From assembly GCA_937998875.1 (NCBI GenBank), contig CALLBO010000018.1, positions 1-64,000 on the forward strand: DNA of 64,000 nucleotides, given 5' to 3'. Every line of letters begins with the position of its first letter. Within the stretch, counting starts at the first letter, position 1. This DNA comes from an uncultured Granulosicoccaceae bacterium (GTDB lineage: Bacteria; Pseudomonadota; Gammaproteobacteria; Granulosicoccales; Granulosicoccaceae). This document shows, piece by piece, positions 8,848 to 18,894 of this stretch. The notes under the pieces are model-generated. The model was not told the DNA's origin and searched no databases. It was given only the letters and a program-made list of their open reading frames with translations. Position numbers and translations under genes: made by a program.

Positions 8848-10311
8848 TTGAATCTATCGCTATCTGATATACCTTCGCGCGGACCACTCACAGCAACACT
8901 ATTTACACTGAGTTTCTTGTGCGCTTCTCTTACAACATCGTCTCACGCAGAACAGTTGGCAGCGCCATTTGCAGAAACCATGCAGAGTGCAATCTCAGCG
9001 GGTGGTGAGACCCATCCCGGTACCGACAAACACGCGATCGTACCCATTGTTTTTCGTGACGGCACAACCCACATGCGGGTACTCGACAATCTTAATGGTG
9101 TCGCGATTGCAGAAGGCGACATCATTTTCGGAGATGCCGAAAAGTACTTCAACCAGGATGCTGAGAAACGTGCCGTTCGGGGCCTGAGTAATTACGTCTA
9201 TGGCACAGTCTGGCCTAACGGCGTTGTGCCCTATCGTATCAGTCCGAACCTGTCAGACTCAGCAACTGAAAACGTTCGCTCTGCTATTGCGCGCTGGAAT
9301 GAAACGGGAGCGGTCAGTCTTATCGAACGCACACCAGCCACTGAAAGCGCCTTCCCTCATTTCATTGACTTTGTCGATGCAGGCCAGTGCGCATCATGGG
9401 TAGGTTTTCAGAACAATGGCGCGCAAAGTATCTATACAGGTGACCGCTGCAGTGAGGGCAGTATGATTCATGAGATCGGTCATGCAATGGGCTTACTACA
9501 TGAACACACCCGACCTGACAGAGACAGCTACGTTCAAATCAACTGGAACAGCATAACACCTGAAAAAACTCACAACTTTGATATTCTTGAAGATGCGATC
9601 AATCTCGGGGAATACGACTACGACTCAATCATGCACTATGGTTCGCACTTCTTTTCAGACGATGGCTCACCGACTATAACCCCCTTACAGGGAAGTACCA
9701 GCAGCATAGGTCAGCGTGAGTACATTAGTGAGGGTGATGCCAATTCAATGATTGAGCTCTATCAGAGTGAGTACTCACTGGTTAGCTCATCCTCTCCATC
9801 GGCACTAGCAGGTGGAACCGTGCAGCTCGACATGTACGTTACCAACAACAGCACTATGGGTGCGAATACACTGCGACTTGAGACAACGGTACCAGAGGGA
9901 ACTGCACTGCAATCTTTCTCCTCCCCTTCCTGGGTGTGTCAACAAGCGGGAACCGGTGCGGATGTGGTCTGTCTGTCACCAGCGCTGGCTGCAAGTAACA
10001 GTTCAAGTGTCACAGTGAATCTTTCTGCGCCAGCCACCGAAGGCGAAGTCAGCTTCGATACCGCGCTGAGCGCAAAAACGGTCGATACCGACCAATCCAA
10101 CAATTATGACAATACCAGCACGCTGATTGTCACCACCGCCGACGATCTGGTGATAGACGAAAAGGCAGATGCAGCACCACAGCCCGCATTTGCAGCGGCA
10201 ACACCTGAAGGCTCACCTGCCACGGCGGCGGCCAATACCGCCAGCACCGGTGGAGGTTCATTCGCAGCACTTGGAATGGCACTGCTACTGGTTCGCCGAA
10301 GAATCCGTTAA
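8848..10311 (+). CDS. Secreted M12A astacin-like metalloprotease with DUF11-like repeat and GlyGly-CTERM-like sorting tail
   Basis: HEIGHAMGLLHEHTRPDRD zinc motif, SIMHYGSHFFS Met-turn, C-term STGGGSFAALGMALLLVRRRIR. Start codon is uncertain (TTG/ATG region). Confidence 0.88.
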   Translation: MNLSLSDIPSRGPLTATLFTLSFLCASLTTSSHAEQLAAPFAETMQSAISAGGETHPGTDKHAIVPIVFRDGTTHMRVLDNLNGVAIAEGDIIFGDAEKYFNQDAEKRAVRGLSNYVYGTVWPNGVVPYRISPNLSDSATENVRSAIARWNETGAVSLIERTPATESAFPHFIDFVDAGQCASWVGFQNNGAQSIYTGDRCSEGSMIHEIGHAMGLLHEHTRPDRDSYVQINWNSITPEKTHNFDILEDAINLGEYDYDSIMHYGSHFFSDDGSPTITPLQGSTSSIGQREYISEGDANSMIELYQSEYSLVSSSSPSALAGGTVQLDMYVTNNSTMGANTLRLETTVPEGTALQSFSSPSWVCQQAGTGADVVCLSPALAASNSSSVTVNLSAPATEGEVSFDTALSAKTVDTDQSNNYDNTSTLIVTTADDLVIDEKADAAPQPAFAAATPEGSPATAAANTASTGGGSFAALGMALLLVRRRIR

Positions 10312-10338
10312 CATCTCTTCCAATTCCACAACACGCTA

Positions 10339-10397
10339 CCAATCGGGACACACCGGCGACTAAAACACCACTTTGTCGACCTGGTGTGCCCGATTGG
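10339..10397. repeat. Long inverted repeat/hairpin upstream of lpxB
   Basis: CCAATCGGG(A)CACACC ... GGTGTGCCCGATTGG, 15-bp arms with one bulge, inner CGAC/GTCG pairing. Confidence 0.8.
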
Positions 10398-10466
10398 GGT
10401 ACATGGCACCGAATTAATTCGGTCGCTGTGATAATCTCTCGTCATTGAGTTATCTACAGCTTCTGA

Positions 10467-11744
10467 ATGAAAGTAATGATAAGTGCCGGCGAGGCATCTG
10501 GCGATATTCACGCCGCCAAACTCGTCGAGGCATTGCAGGAAAAAGCAGCGGATGCGTTCCCCGATGACACGGCACTCGAGTGCTTCGGCATGGGGGGCAC
10601 TAATCTGGCGGAGCGTGGCGTCGAACTCCTGGTAGATGTCGACAACAACGCCGTAATGGGTTTGCTGGAGGTACTCCACAAATACCCGTCTTTGCGCGCG
10701 AGCCTCTCTACACTACGCAAAGCCATGTCTGATCGTGAACCGGACATTCTGATACTGGTTGACTACCCACACTTCAACATGAAACTTGCCACAACCGCGC
10801 GCGAGTTGGGTATTCCGGTTTTATTTTTCATTGCCCCAAAAGTTTGGGCCTCGCGCCCGGGCCGGGTTAACGAACTAAAAAAGATCGTCGATCACATTGC
10901 ACTGATACTGCCTTTTGAAAAAAAGCAGTTTGATGATGCCGGTATTCCAGCCACCTATGTTGGCAACCCGCTACTGGATAACAAGCAACTGCTCAAAGCC
11001 GCCGAAACAACGTCGTTAAAGAACAACCATGCGCTTAAGCGTATCGCCCTGCTTCCCGGTAGTCGTAAGAGCGAGGTAAGCATGTTGCTGCCGCCTATGC
11101 TTGAAACATGTGAAGCACTCCTGGCATCGGTCAACGAGCGTTCATCTCTCCCAGACAAAGAACAAGAAGACCGGGAACAAGAAGAAAAGGAACACGGCCA
11201 GAACAGCAACAGCCGTGACGGTGAAAATACCACACAGCAAGTGACACTCGAGTTCGTACTGCCAGTAGCAGACACCATCAAACGCGAAGATATTAACGCC
11301 GTTATTGATCAATACAATGTCGATATAAAGTTGATAAAGCCTACCGACTACAACACGCTAAGAGGCAGCGACGCTGCGTTGGTCGCATCAGGCACTGCCA
11401 CGCTTGAGCTTGCCATTCTCGGTATACCAATGGTTGTGATCTACAAGCTCAACAGCATAAGCTATCAGATTATCCGGCGTATCCTAACCACTGAATACAT
11501 CAGCCTGGTTAATATAATGACCGGACGTCCTGTTGTACCGGAAGTACTTCAAGATGACGTCACTGCTGAAAACCTGGCCCGGGAAGTTAATAAACTACTG
11601 ACTGATAACGAAGCGAGAGATCAACAAATAAAGGCTCTGGCCGAGGTATACAAGCAGCTCGGCAATGAGGGTGCTAGCAGCAGAACTGCCGAACTGGCTC
11701 TGTCACTGGTGCAGGAAAAAAGCGCCGATCTGGCCGTAGGATAA
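10467..11744 (+). CDS. lpxB: Lipid-A-disaccharide synthase
   Basis: MKVMISAGEASGDIHAAKLV...GMGG...VDYPHFNMKLA...APKVWASRPGR...LPGSRKSEV. Confidence 0.96.
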   Translation: MKVMISAGEASGDIHAAKLVEALQEKAADAFPDDTALECFGMGGTNLAERGVELLVDVDNNAVMGLLEVLHKYPSLRASLSTLRKAMSDREPDILILVDYPHFNMKLATTARELGIPVLFFIAPKVWASRPGRVNELKKIVDHIALILPFEKKQFDDAGIPATYVGNPLLDNKQLLKAAETTSLKNNHALKRIALLPGSRKSEVSMLLPPMLETCEALLASVNERSSLPDKEQEDREQEEKEHGQNSNSRDGENTTQQVTLEFVLPVADTIKREDINAVIDQYNVDIKLIKPTDYNTLRGSDAALVASGTATLELAILGIPMVVIYKLNSISYQIIRRILTTEYISLVNIMTGRPVVPEVLQDDVTAENLAREVNKLLTDNEARDQQIKALAEVYKQLGNEGASSRTAELALSLVQEKSADLAVG

Positions 11745-11816
11745 TGAAGCCAGTCAGTGCCTGCACAGCTGACTCTAACCTTGCAGACACTGCACCGGAC
11801 TTAACTGGCATTATGC

Positions 11817-12590
11817 CTAGCTAACAATACCTCTGGTGGCACTACGCACAAACTCAAGCATGTGGTTAACACCTTGATACTCACTGGCAAGGCGCTCTAC
11901 TTCAGCAAATACTTCATCTTCGATGACACCTTTTCTACGGATTAGTTTTATGTAGCTCTGCTGAATTGCCCGGATTTCTTCAGCACTGAAGCCGCGCCTT
12001 TTCAATCCCTCTTTGTTAATGCCTTTAGACTCCGCAAAGTGCCCACTGACAAGCACATACGGCGGTACATCTTTGTTAATGACCGAGCCCATGCCTGAAA
12101 AACTGTGAGCGCCGATTCGACTGAACTGATGCACTAACGAGAAGCCACCGAGAATGGCGTGGTCACCTACTGAAACATGGCCGGCGAGTGATGCCGAGTT
12201 TGCAAACACGGCACTGTTACCCAACAGGCAGTCATGTGCAATATGAACATAGGCCATCAACAGGTTGTCATCACCAATCCGAGTGACACCACCGCCGCCG
12301 GAGGTGCCGCGATTTATCGTTACAAACTCTCTGATACGGTTACGATTCCCTATTTCAAGCCGACTGTCCTTACCGTCAAACTTGAGATCCTGCGGGTCTG
12401 CACCAACAGAGGCGAATTGGAATATGTGGTTGTCTTCACCGATAGTGGTGGGGCCGGTAATCACCGCGTGCGGGCCGATAGTATTGCCTTTGCCTAGTAC
12501 AACGTCCGCGCCGATTACTGCAAACGGTCCGATCGTACAGCTTTCATCAACACTTGCTTTGGGATCGACAACCGCCGATACGTGAATCAC
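11817..12590 (-). CDS. lpxA: UDP-N-acetylglucosamine acyltransferase
   Basis: Left-handed beta-helix hexapeptides; MIHVSAVVDPKASVDESCTIGPFAVIG, FREFVTINRGT-like motif. Confidence 0.96.
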   Translation of the reverse strand: MIHVSAVVDPKASVDESCTIGPFAVIGADVVLGKGNTIGPHAVITGPTTIGEDNHIFQFASVGADPQDLKFDGKDSRLEIGNRNRIREFVTINRGTSGGGGVTRIGDDNLLMAYVHIAHDCLLGNSAVFANSASLAGHVSVGDHAILGGFSLVHQFSRIGAHSFSGMGSVINKDVPPYVLVSGHFAESKGINKEGLKRRGFSAEEIRAIQQSYIKLIRRKGVIEDEVFAEVERLASEYQGVNHMLEFVRSATRGIVS

Positions 12591-13051
12591 AGTTCGATCT
12601 CGTTTTTTGCAATGATAATCTCGGCGCTACAGCACAATACGTCATCCCCGTGTGCATCAGCAATGTGTGCCGTGGCAGCGAAGCGTGAAATTCCTCTGCG
12701 GGTTTTTTGATGAACCACCTTAAGCTTCATTTGATCCCCGGGTACCACCTGCTTTTTAAAGCGCGCATTGTCGATACCAACAAGTAAATAGAGCGTCTCT
12801 TTACTCGGGTAGCCGCCAAGCTCGCGAAAAGTATACACCGCACAACACTGGGCCATCCCTTCCAGAATTAACACCCCCGGGAATACCGGAAATTGCGGAA
12901 AGTGACCGGTAAAAATCGGTTCATTCGCAGTGATATTTTTTATTGCGTTTAATTCTACGCCAGGCTCGATGCCCGTTACCCGGTCAATCAATAAAAACGG
13001 ATATCGGTGAGGCAGGTATTTTACGATCTCGGTGATATCAAGGGTATCCAA
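12587..13051 (-). CDS. fabZ: 3-hydroxyacyl-ACP dehydratase FabZ
   Basis: LPHRYPFLLIDRV...NEPIFTGHFPQFPVFPGVLILEGMAQ; overlaps lpxA start by 4 bp. Confidence 0.96.
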   Translation of the reverse strand: MDTLDITEIVKYLPHRYPFLLIDRVTGIEPGVELNAIKNITANEPIFTGHFPQFPVFPGVLILEGMAQCCAVYTFRELGGYPSKETLYLLVGIDNARFKKQVVPGDQMKLKVVHQKTRRGISRFAATAHIADAHGDDVLCCSAEIIIAKNEIEL

Positions 13052-13137
13052 GAGGTCCTTCCTCTAACGGCTGGGTGATAGTTATTCTATCGAAAACAGC
13101 CCACGCCATTTAGTAAATATTGCAGGTTCACGCGATA

Positions 13138-14166
13138 TCAGGATTTCAGTTTACCCACCTGTCTGCCTACCTTGCGGCTAAGTTCATCAAGCTTGTGCAG
13201 ACGTACTGCGTTTTTGCGCCACTGATCAGACGGTTCTAACGGAAATCCTGAAGAGTAGCTACCGGGCTTGGTTACTGACCTATTTACAAAAGAGTTCGCA
13301 GTAATCAACACATCATCGCAAATACTGATGTGCCCGACTATAGACACTGCCCCACCAATTTTGCAGTTAGCACCAATGACCGTGCTACCTGCGATCCCGG
13401 TACAACCGGCTATGGCAGTGTTGTCTCCTATGTGGACGTTGTGCGCCACCTGGATATGGTTATCGAGAATCACACCATCACTGATAACAGTATTTTCAAG
13501 CGCACCTCTGTCAATGGTTGTACAAGCGCCAATGCTCACCCGATCACCAATAACAACCGCACCGAGTTGTTGAATTTTCTCCCAGCCTTGCTCGCCGGGT
13601 GCAAAGCCAAAACCGTCTGCACCAATCACGGCAGCTGAGTGAATCTCACAAGCGCTGCCGACTTTGCACCCGTGCATAATCGTCGCATTGGGGTGAACGC
13701 TTGTTCCATCACCTATAACAGTGCCACAACCAATATAGGCACCGGCACCTATCACAGCAGCGGCACCTATTACTGCGTCCGCATCAATCACTGCGTTAGC
13801 GCCAATCTGAACACTATCAGCCACTATTGCACTATCCGCTATGCTGGCAGTTCCGTGTATCGTTGGGGCTCGTTGCATTGATGGATGTGATACCCATAGG
13901 TGGGTGAGCCTGGCATAGCCGAGATACGGGTTATCCATCACCAGACGCGTAGCAGCGGTATCATCGACCAGGGCTGGTGTTACCAGAACTGCTGAAGCGT
14001 TGGTGGATTTTAACGCGTCAACATATTTAGGGCTGGAGACAAAGGTGATAGACCCATCACCAGCCGTGTCGATGGACGCTATAGATGTTATCAGGGTGGT
14101 GCCATCACCTACGAGATCAGCACCGATAGCCTCGGCAATTTCATTACAGGTAAAAGAGACAGTCAT
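13138..14166 (-). CDS. lpxD: UDP-3-O-(3-hydroxymyristoyl)glucosamine N-acyltransferase
   Basis: Hexapeptide repeats, GADGFGFAPGEQGWEKIQQLGAVVIGDRVSIGACTTIDRGAL. Confidence 0.96.
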   Translation of the reverse strand: MTVSFTCNEIAEAIGADLVGDGTTLITSIASIDTAGDGSITFVSSPKYVDALKSTNASAVLVTPALVDDTAATRLVMDNPYLGYARLTHLWVSHPSMQRAPTIHGTASIADSAIVADSVQIGANAVIDADAVIGAAAVIGAGAYIGCGTVIGDGTSVHPNATIMHGCKVGSACEIHSAAVIGADGFGFAPGEQGWEKIQQLGAVVIGDRVSIGACTTIDRGALENTVISDGVILDNHIQVAHNVHIGDNTAIAGCTGIAGSTVIGANCKIGGAVSIVGHISICDDVLITANSFVNRSVTKPGSYSSGFPLEPSDQWRKNAVRLHKLDELSRKVGRQVGKLKS

Positions 14167-14218
14167 GTAGCAAAACAGTAAAGATGATACAAGCTGATTA
14201 CGCTACTGATCATTTGCA

Positions 14219-14779
14219 TTACTGATTTTTGGCAATAGACTGCTGCAACTCGACCAGCACTTTGTCAGTAACATCTACTGTTTTATTGGCAAACAATACC
14301 CCGTCACTGATGATCATGTCGTAATTGTGCTTCTTCGCAAACGCAGCAATAGCATCGAGTACGTTGACGCGAACCTTTTTAAACTCCTGGTTTTTTTGAA
14401 TGTTGAGCTCCTCACGAAATTCCTGCTCATCCCGCTTTACGCGACGTTCAATTTTCCGGTACTCGCGTTCTGCAGAAGCACGAGCCGTGGCGTCCAGCGA
14501 ATCATCTTCCAGCTCTGTACGCAGCGCTTCAAGCTCGGCCTTCTGCTCCTTGATTCTGTTCTGCCGTGGCGCAAACTCGCTCTCCAGCCGGCTGCTGGCG
14601 GCCTGCGCCTGAGGTGCTTCATCAATCAAAAACGGAATATCGACAAAACCGATTTTAATTTCTGCAGCGACCAAAGCGCCACTGCAAAACAGCAGTAGAA
14701 AAATGATCGTGGTACGTGCTGTCAAACGACACTCCCTGGCCGGCATGGAATTAGAGTTAACACTCGAATCTCTCTGCAC
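14219..14779 (-). CDS. skp: OmpH/Skp family periplasmic chaperone
   Basis: IKIGFVDIPFLIDEAPQAQAASSRLESEFAPRQNRI, coiled coil, signal peptide; between lpxD and bamA. True start probably downstream of ORF start. Confidence 0.9.
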   Translation of the reverse strand: MQRDSSVNSNSMPARECRLTARTTIIFLLLFCSGALVAAEIKIGFVDIPFLIDEAPQAQAASSRLESEFAPRQNRIKEQKAELEALRTELEDDSLDATARASAEREYRKIERRVKRDEQEFREELNIQKNQEFKKVRVNVLDAIAAFAKKHNYDMIISDGVLFANKTVDVTDKVLVELQQSIAKNQ

Positions 14780-14879
14780 GCAGTGCAGAAAGACCAGCGT
14801 TTACACGGTAAGCCCGATTCTATCGCAAATTACCATCAGTGCCAGATCTGGATTGGACAGAGGTGTGAACCACAATAGC

Positions 14880-17243
14880 CTAGAACAATGAACCTATCGT
14901 GAATTGGAAATTATCCTTAACATCATCCGGATCATCGTTGAATGTCTGGGCGTAGCTGAATGTCAGCGGCCCGATCGGCGCCAGCCAGACAAACGACATT
15001 CCGTAGGAACCGCGCAGCTCATCCCCTTGAAAGTCGGACACGTCCTCCCAGACATTACCAAAATCAGCGAAAAGGCTTAGTCGCGTCGCACCATTTACCT
15101 CGGTGAACGGTGGCGGAAAGATCAACTCAAAGGAACCAGTTGTACGAAAATCACCGCCGATCGCATCGTCCCCAACCCGTGGTCCGAGGGTATTTCTTCT
15201 ATAGCCACGCACCGATTGAATACCGCCTGCAAAGTAGCGCCGGAAAAACGGCAGGCTACCCAGTTCTTCCTCACCTTCGCCGTAGTTAACTTTGGTGCTG
15301 AAGGCGAGAGTCAAAGCCTCTGACAACGGGTAGAAATACTCAAAGTTGTAACCGACTTTCACGTAGGTGAGATCGCTGTTTGGTGTTGTCGCTTCGAAAG
15401 TTAAAGAATTACGCGCACCACTGGTGGCAAATATTGTTCGGTTACGCGTATCGTGTGCATAGCCGATAGTTACATCGAATAAATCATGCTCCGCTCCCTG
15501 CTCCTCGATGAATTCTGTGACCTCGGGTAAGCTGCCAGTGGTATCAAGCAATTCCACCCGCTCGTAACCAAACCCGAGACTGAAGGTGGAAAACTCACTG
15601 AGTGGTACACCGTAGCGCACTCTCACACCGTAGCTGTCGAGGATATAGTTAGCCGTTGACTCAAGCTCACCGGTATCCGTTTTCCTTAAGAACAATCTTA
15701 CGTTGCGGCTGATTCCGTCATTGGTGTAGTACGGGTCAGTATAAGACACTGAAAAGTTATCCTGACTTGCTCTGTTGTCAAAATTAAATGCCAGCCGCTC
15801 ACCAGTGCCAAACAAATTTTCCTGTGTAAAGTTTATATTGAAAATAAAGCCATCTGACCCGAAACCAGCACCAGCACCAAAAGAGCCCGAGGCACCCTCG
15901 ATAACACTGACTGCGATATCAACAAGATCATCGCTACCTGGAACCCGAGGCGTTGTTATTGACACGCGTTCAATATAGGGCAAACGTTGCAGACGGGTTT
16001 GTGATCTGTTGAGCGCTGCAGGCGAAAAACGACTTCCTTCCATTTGTCGCATCTCACGTCGCAATACCTCATCCTGTGTACGATCCTGGCCACTAAACAC
16101 TATTCGTCGAACATAAACACGTTTACCAGGGTTCACTACGTATTGCAGGCTGACTAATTTATTATTGTCATCAAGGTCAGGAATAACATTTACTTCTGCG
16201 AAAGCGTAACCAGCCTCACCAAGGTGATCACTGATTGCACTGGAGCTTTGCGTCATCAGCTTGCGGGAATATATATCACCTTCTTTTAGTTGCACCAGCG
16301 CAGTTAACGAGTCTTCTTCAATATCGAAACCTGACTCCACACCGGCGATGCTCACATCACCCACAGAGTACCGTTCACCTTCATCTATATTGATCGTGAC
16401 ATTGATATCGTGCTTGTCCGGTGAGATCGTTACTTGCGTAGAAGTGATGTCAAAGCGTAAATAACCACGATCGAAGTACCAGGCACGAAGTGCTTCGGTA
16501 TCAGCGGACAGTTTGGCACGTGAATACTTGTCTCGCGAACTAAACGGGTTGAGACTGCGCGTACCCGATGCCAACAGTTTAAGCAACTCTTCTTCTGTGA
16601 AGTCTTCATTGCCAACAATATTCATATGACTGATGAGGGCAATGACACCTTCATCAATTTTGATCTTGACGCTCACACGGTTACGCTCAAGCTCTTCTAC
16701 TGACGACTCAACACGAGTGCCATACTGCCCGCGGCTGAAGTACACCTGACGCAATTCTGTTTCGAGATTATCCAGTACGAAGCGCCTGAATATACGGCCT
16801 GTGGCGAGACCAACATCCTCAAGCGTCTCACGCAATTGCTCAGACTGAAGGTCTTCGTTGCCAGTGACTTCAATCTCCGCAATGGTCGGCCGCTCTGTGA
16901 CGTCAATAATCAGTGTTGAACCATCGCGCGCGAGGCTGATATCGTCAAACAGCTCAGTATCATACAAAGCACGTATCAAACGCGCACTGTCACCCGCCCT
17001 GTAGGTTTCACCTGCTCTGATGGGCAGATTCCTGAGTACATCACCGGTTTCAATTTGCTGGTTACCGCGCACAACGACATCGCGCACAACAAACTCAGAC
17101 TGTTGTGCAGTCAGCTTTGCGGAGTGAGTTAGGAAGCCTGCGGCGCTGAGTAGAACCAGCGCCAGCATACGGCACCTGATTCGGCGGGAAGTACCTGATG
17201 GCATGGATGAAACGCAAGCGAAGGATTCGACACAGAATAGCAA
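14880..17243 (-). CDS. bamA: Outer membrane protein assembly factor BamA
   Basis: Five POTRA repeats and C-terminal barrel (RRYFAGGIQSVRGYR...GDDAIGG... FQFTIGSLF). Start may be an internal Met. Confidence 0.96.
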   Translation of the reverse strand: MLFCVESFACVSSMPSGTSRRIRCRMLALVLLSAAGFLTHSAKLTAQQSEFVVRDVVVRGNQQIETGDVLRNLPIRAGETYRAGDSARLIRALYDTELFDDISLARDGSTLIIDVTERPTIAEIEVTGNEDLQSEQLRETLEDVGLATGRIFRRFVLDNLETELRQVYFSRGQYGTRVESSVEELERNRVSVKIKIDEGVIALISHMNIVGNEDFTEEELLKLLASGTRSLNPFSSRDKYSRAKLSADTEALRAWYFDRGYLRFDITSTQVTISPDKHDINVTINIDEGERYSVGDVSIAGVESGFDIEEDSLTALVQLKEGDIYSRKLMTQSSSAISDHLGEAGYAFAEVNVIPDLDDNNKLVSLQYVVNPGKRVYVRRIVFSGQDRTQDEVLRREMRQMEGSRFSPAALNRSQTRLQRLPYIERVSITTPRVPGSDDLVDIAVSVIEGASGSFGAGAGFGSDGFIFNINFTQENLFGTGERLAFNFDNRASQDNFSVSYTDPYYTNDGISRNVRLFLRKTDTGELESTANYILDSYGVRVRYGVPLSEFSTFSLGFGYERVELLDTTGSLPEVTEFIEEQGAEHDLFDVTIGYAHDTRNRTIFATSGARNSLTFEATTPNSDLTYVKVGYNFEYFYPLSEALTLAFSTKVNYGEGEEELGSLPFFRRYFAGGIQSVRGYRRNTLGPRVGDDAIGGDFRTTGSFELIFPPPFTEVNGATRLSLFADFGNVWEDVSDFQGDELRGSYGMSFVWLAPIGPLTFSYAQTFNDDPDDVKDNFQFTIGSLF

Positions 17244-17410
17244 TTGCCCCCCGACAACTGAATTACCGAATCTAAACCTAGCAATCCGCCTTCAACAGCA
17301 CCGTAGCGATGTTACTTCAGGCTCTGTTAAGCCTGCGTTTCCTTTCAATACTGGAGCAAAGCTCATGTTTTTTGATCATTAAAGCAGACTCGTAAGTACT
17401 TGCCAAAAAG

Positions 17411-18784
17411 CTATGCCCCCATCAGCCTGAGGATGTCTTGATAGAATACAAAAATCATCAGTGTGCCGATAAGCGCGATGCCGATCTGCTGCCCGAAGAT
17501 CTGTATTTTCTCTGACACCTGCCGACCCGTCACCAGTTCAATGGCATAGTAGAGCAGATGACCACCATCAAGCATCGGTACCGGAAACAGATTAAAGATT
17601 CCCAGGCTGATCGACACCAGTGCAATAAAGCTCAGGTAGTGATCAATACCCACACTGACCGACTGACCGGCAAACTGCGCTATCGAGATCGGGCCACTGA
17701 CGGTGTTCTTCAGTGATGCCTGCCCGGTCAGCAGCTTACCAATCATCTTGACGCTGACCGAAATCATTTCCCCGGTTCGTTTAAATCCCATGCTCAGCGC
17801 TTCCAGAGGGGGATAACGTTCGACGGTCCGGAGCTTTTCATCAATCACGGCCTGCGACTGCGTCTCCCGCGCGCCTATAAAACCAATGGTTCCCTCGGGT
17901 GTTTCACGCATCGCCGGAGTAAGACTAATCATTGACTCGGTGTTATCACGAAGTATGACAACGTTTAGCGTCTTATCTGCGCTCGCTCGAATCACCTCAA
18001 CCAGTTGGCGCCAGCTCTCAAGGGTCACACCATCACTGGAGAGAATTCTGTCGCCCTGCTTCAAACCAGCAGCTTCGGCAGCACCACCCGGCACAACTTC
18101 ACCGATAACAGGATCCACGTCCGGCCACCAGCGCCCCAGGCCGATCGAACCCACAACATCACCTTCCTGATTCAACAATTCTTTAGCGAGCGCAAGTTTG
18201 CGGCTTGTTGTCTCTCCAGCAGCAGTAGCAACCTTAATGTCAACGTCCCCACCACCACTAACGATGCCGTCGAGCAGACCGACGTACACCGTATTCCAGG
18301 TAGGTGTTGCCTTACCATTGATTTCAACAATTCTATCTTCACGCTGAAAACCCGCAGCCGCAGCAGGGGAACCTTCAAGAGGCTCTCCGACAATCGGCGC
18401 AATTCCGGTGATGCCAACGATAAAGATCAACCAATAGACCAGCACAGCGAGAATCAGGTTAGCCAGCGGCCCGGCGATGACAATGGCAATTCTGGCCCAG
18501 ACACTTTTCCGGTTAAACGCACGATCCAGCTCCGCCCCGGCAACATCGCCCTCGCGCTCGTCCAGCATCTTGACGTAGCCGCCCAGTGGAATCGCGGCCA
18601 GAACATACTCTGTCTGGTCAGGGCCGGCTACTTTCTTCCATAGGGGCTTACCAAAACCAATGGAAAATCGAAGTACCTTGACGCCCATTTTCTTAGCCAC
18701 CCAGTAGTGACCAAACTCATGGATAGTTACCAACACACCAATGGCAATGATGAAGGCAACAAGGCTTAAAAGAAAACTCTGCAT
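17411..18784 (-). CDS. rseP: RIP metalloprotease RseP
   Basis: HEFGHYWVAKKMGVKVLRFSIGFG, PDZ domains, LFPVPMLDGGHLLYY. Confidence 0.96.
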   Translation of the reverse strand: MQSFLLSLVAFIIAIGVLVTIHEFGHYWVAKKMGVKVLRFSIGFGKPLWKKVAGPDQTEYVLAAIPLGGYVKMLDEREGDVAGAELDRAFNRKSVWARIAIVIAGPLANLILAVLVYWLIFIVGITGIAPIVGEPLEGSPAAAAGFQREDRIVEINGKATPTWNTVYVGLLDGIVSGGGDVDIKVATAAGETTSRKLALAKELLNQEGDVVGSIGLGRWWPDVDPVIGEVVPGGAAEAAGLKQGDRILSSDGVTLESWRQLVEVIRASADKTLNVVILRDNTESMISLTPAMRETPEGTIGFIGARETQSQAVIDEKLRTVERYPPLEALSMGFKRTGEMISVSVKMIGKLLTGQASLKNTVSGPISIAQFAGQSVSVGIDHYLSFIALVSISLGIFNLFPVPMLDGGHLLYYAIELVTGRQVSEKIQIFGQQIGIALIGTLMIFVFYQDILRLMGA

Positions 18785-18894
18785 TGAATATTACCCGTAG
18801 ACCGTATTGGCACGGTAGTGGTTCGGTGTGCACCCGACACCCGGATTTATAGACGCAAGTGAGGATTAAACACCCGCCACACTACAAGTGATTT

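Noticed and set aside
13639-13881. Plus-strand ORFs antisense to lpxD
   Set aside because: Shadow ORFs of hexapeptide-repeat codons; no ribosome-binding or homology signal.
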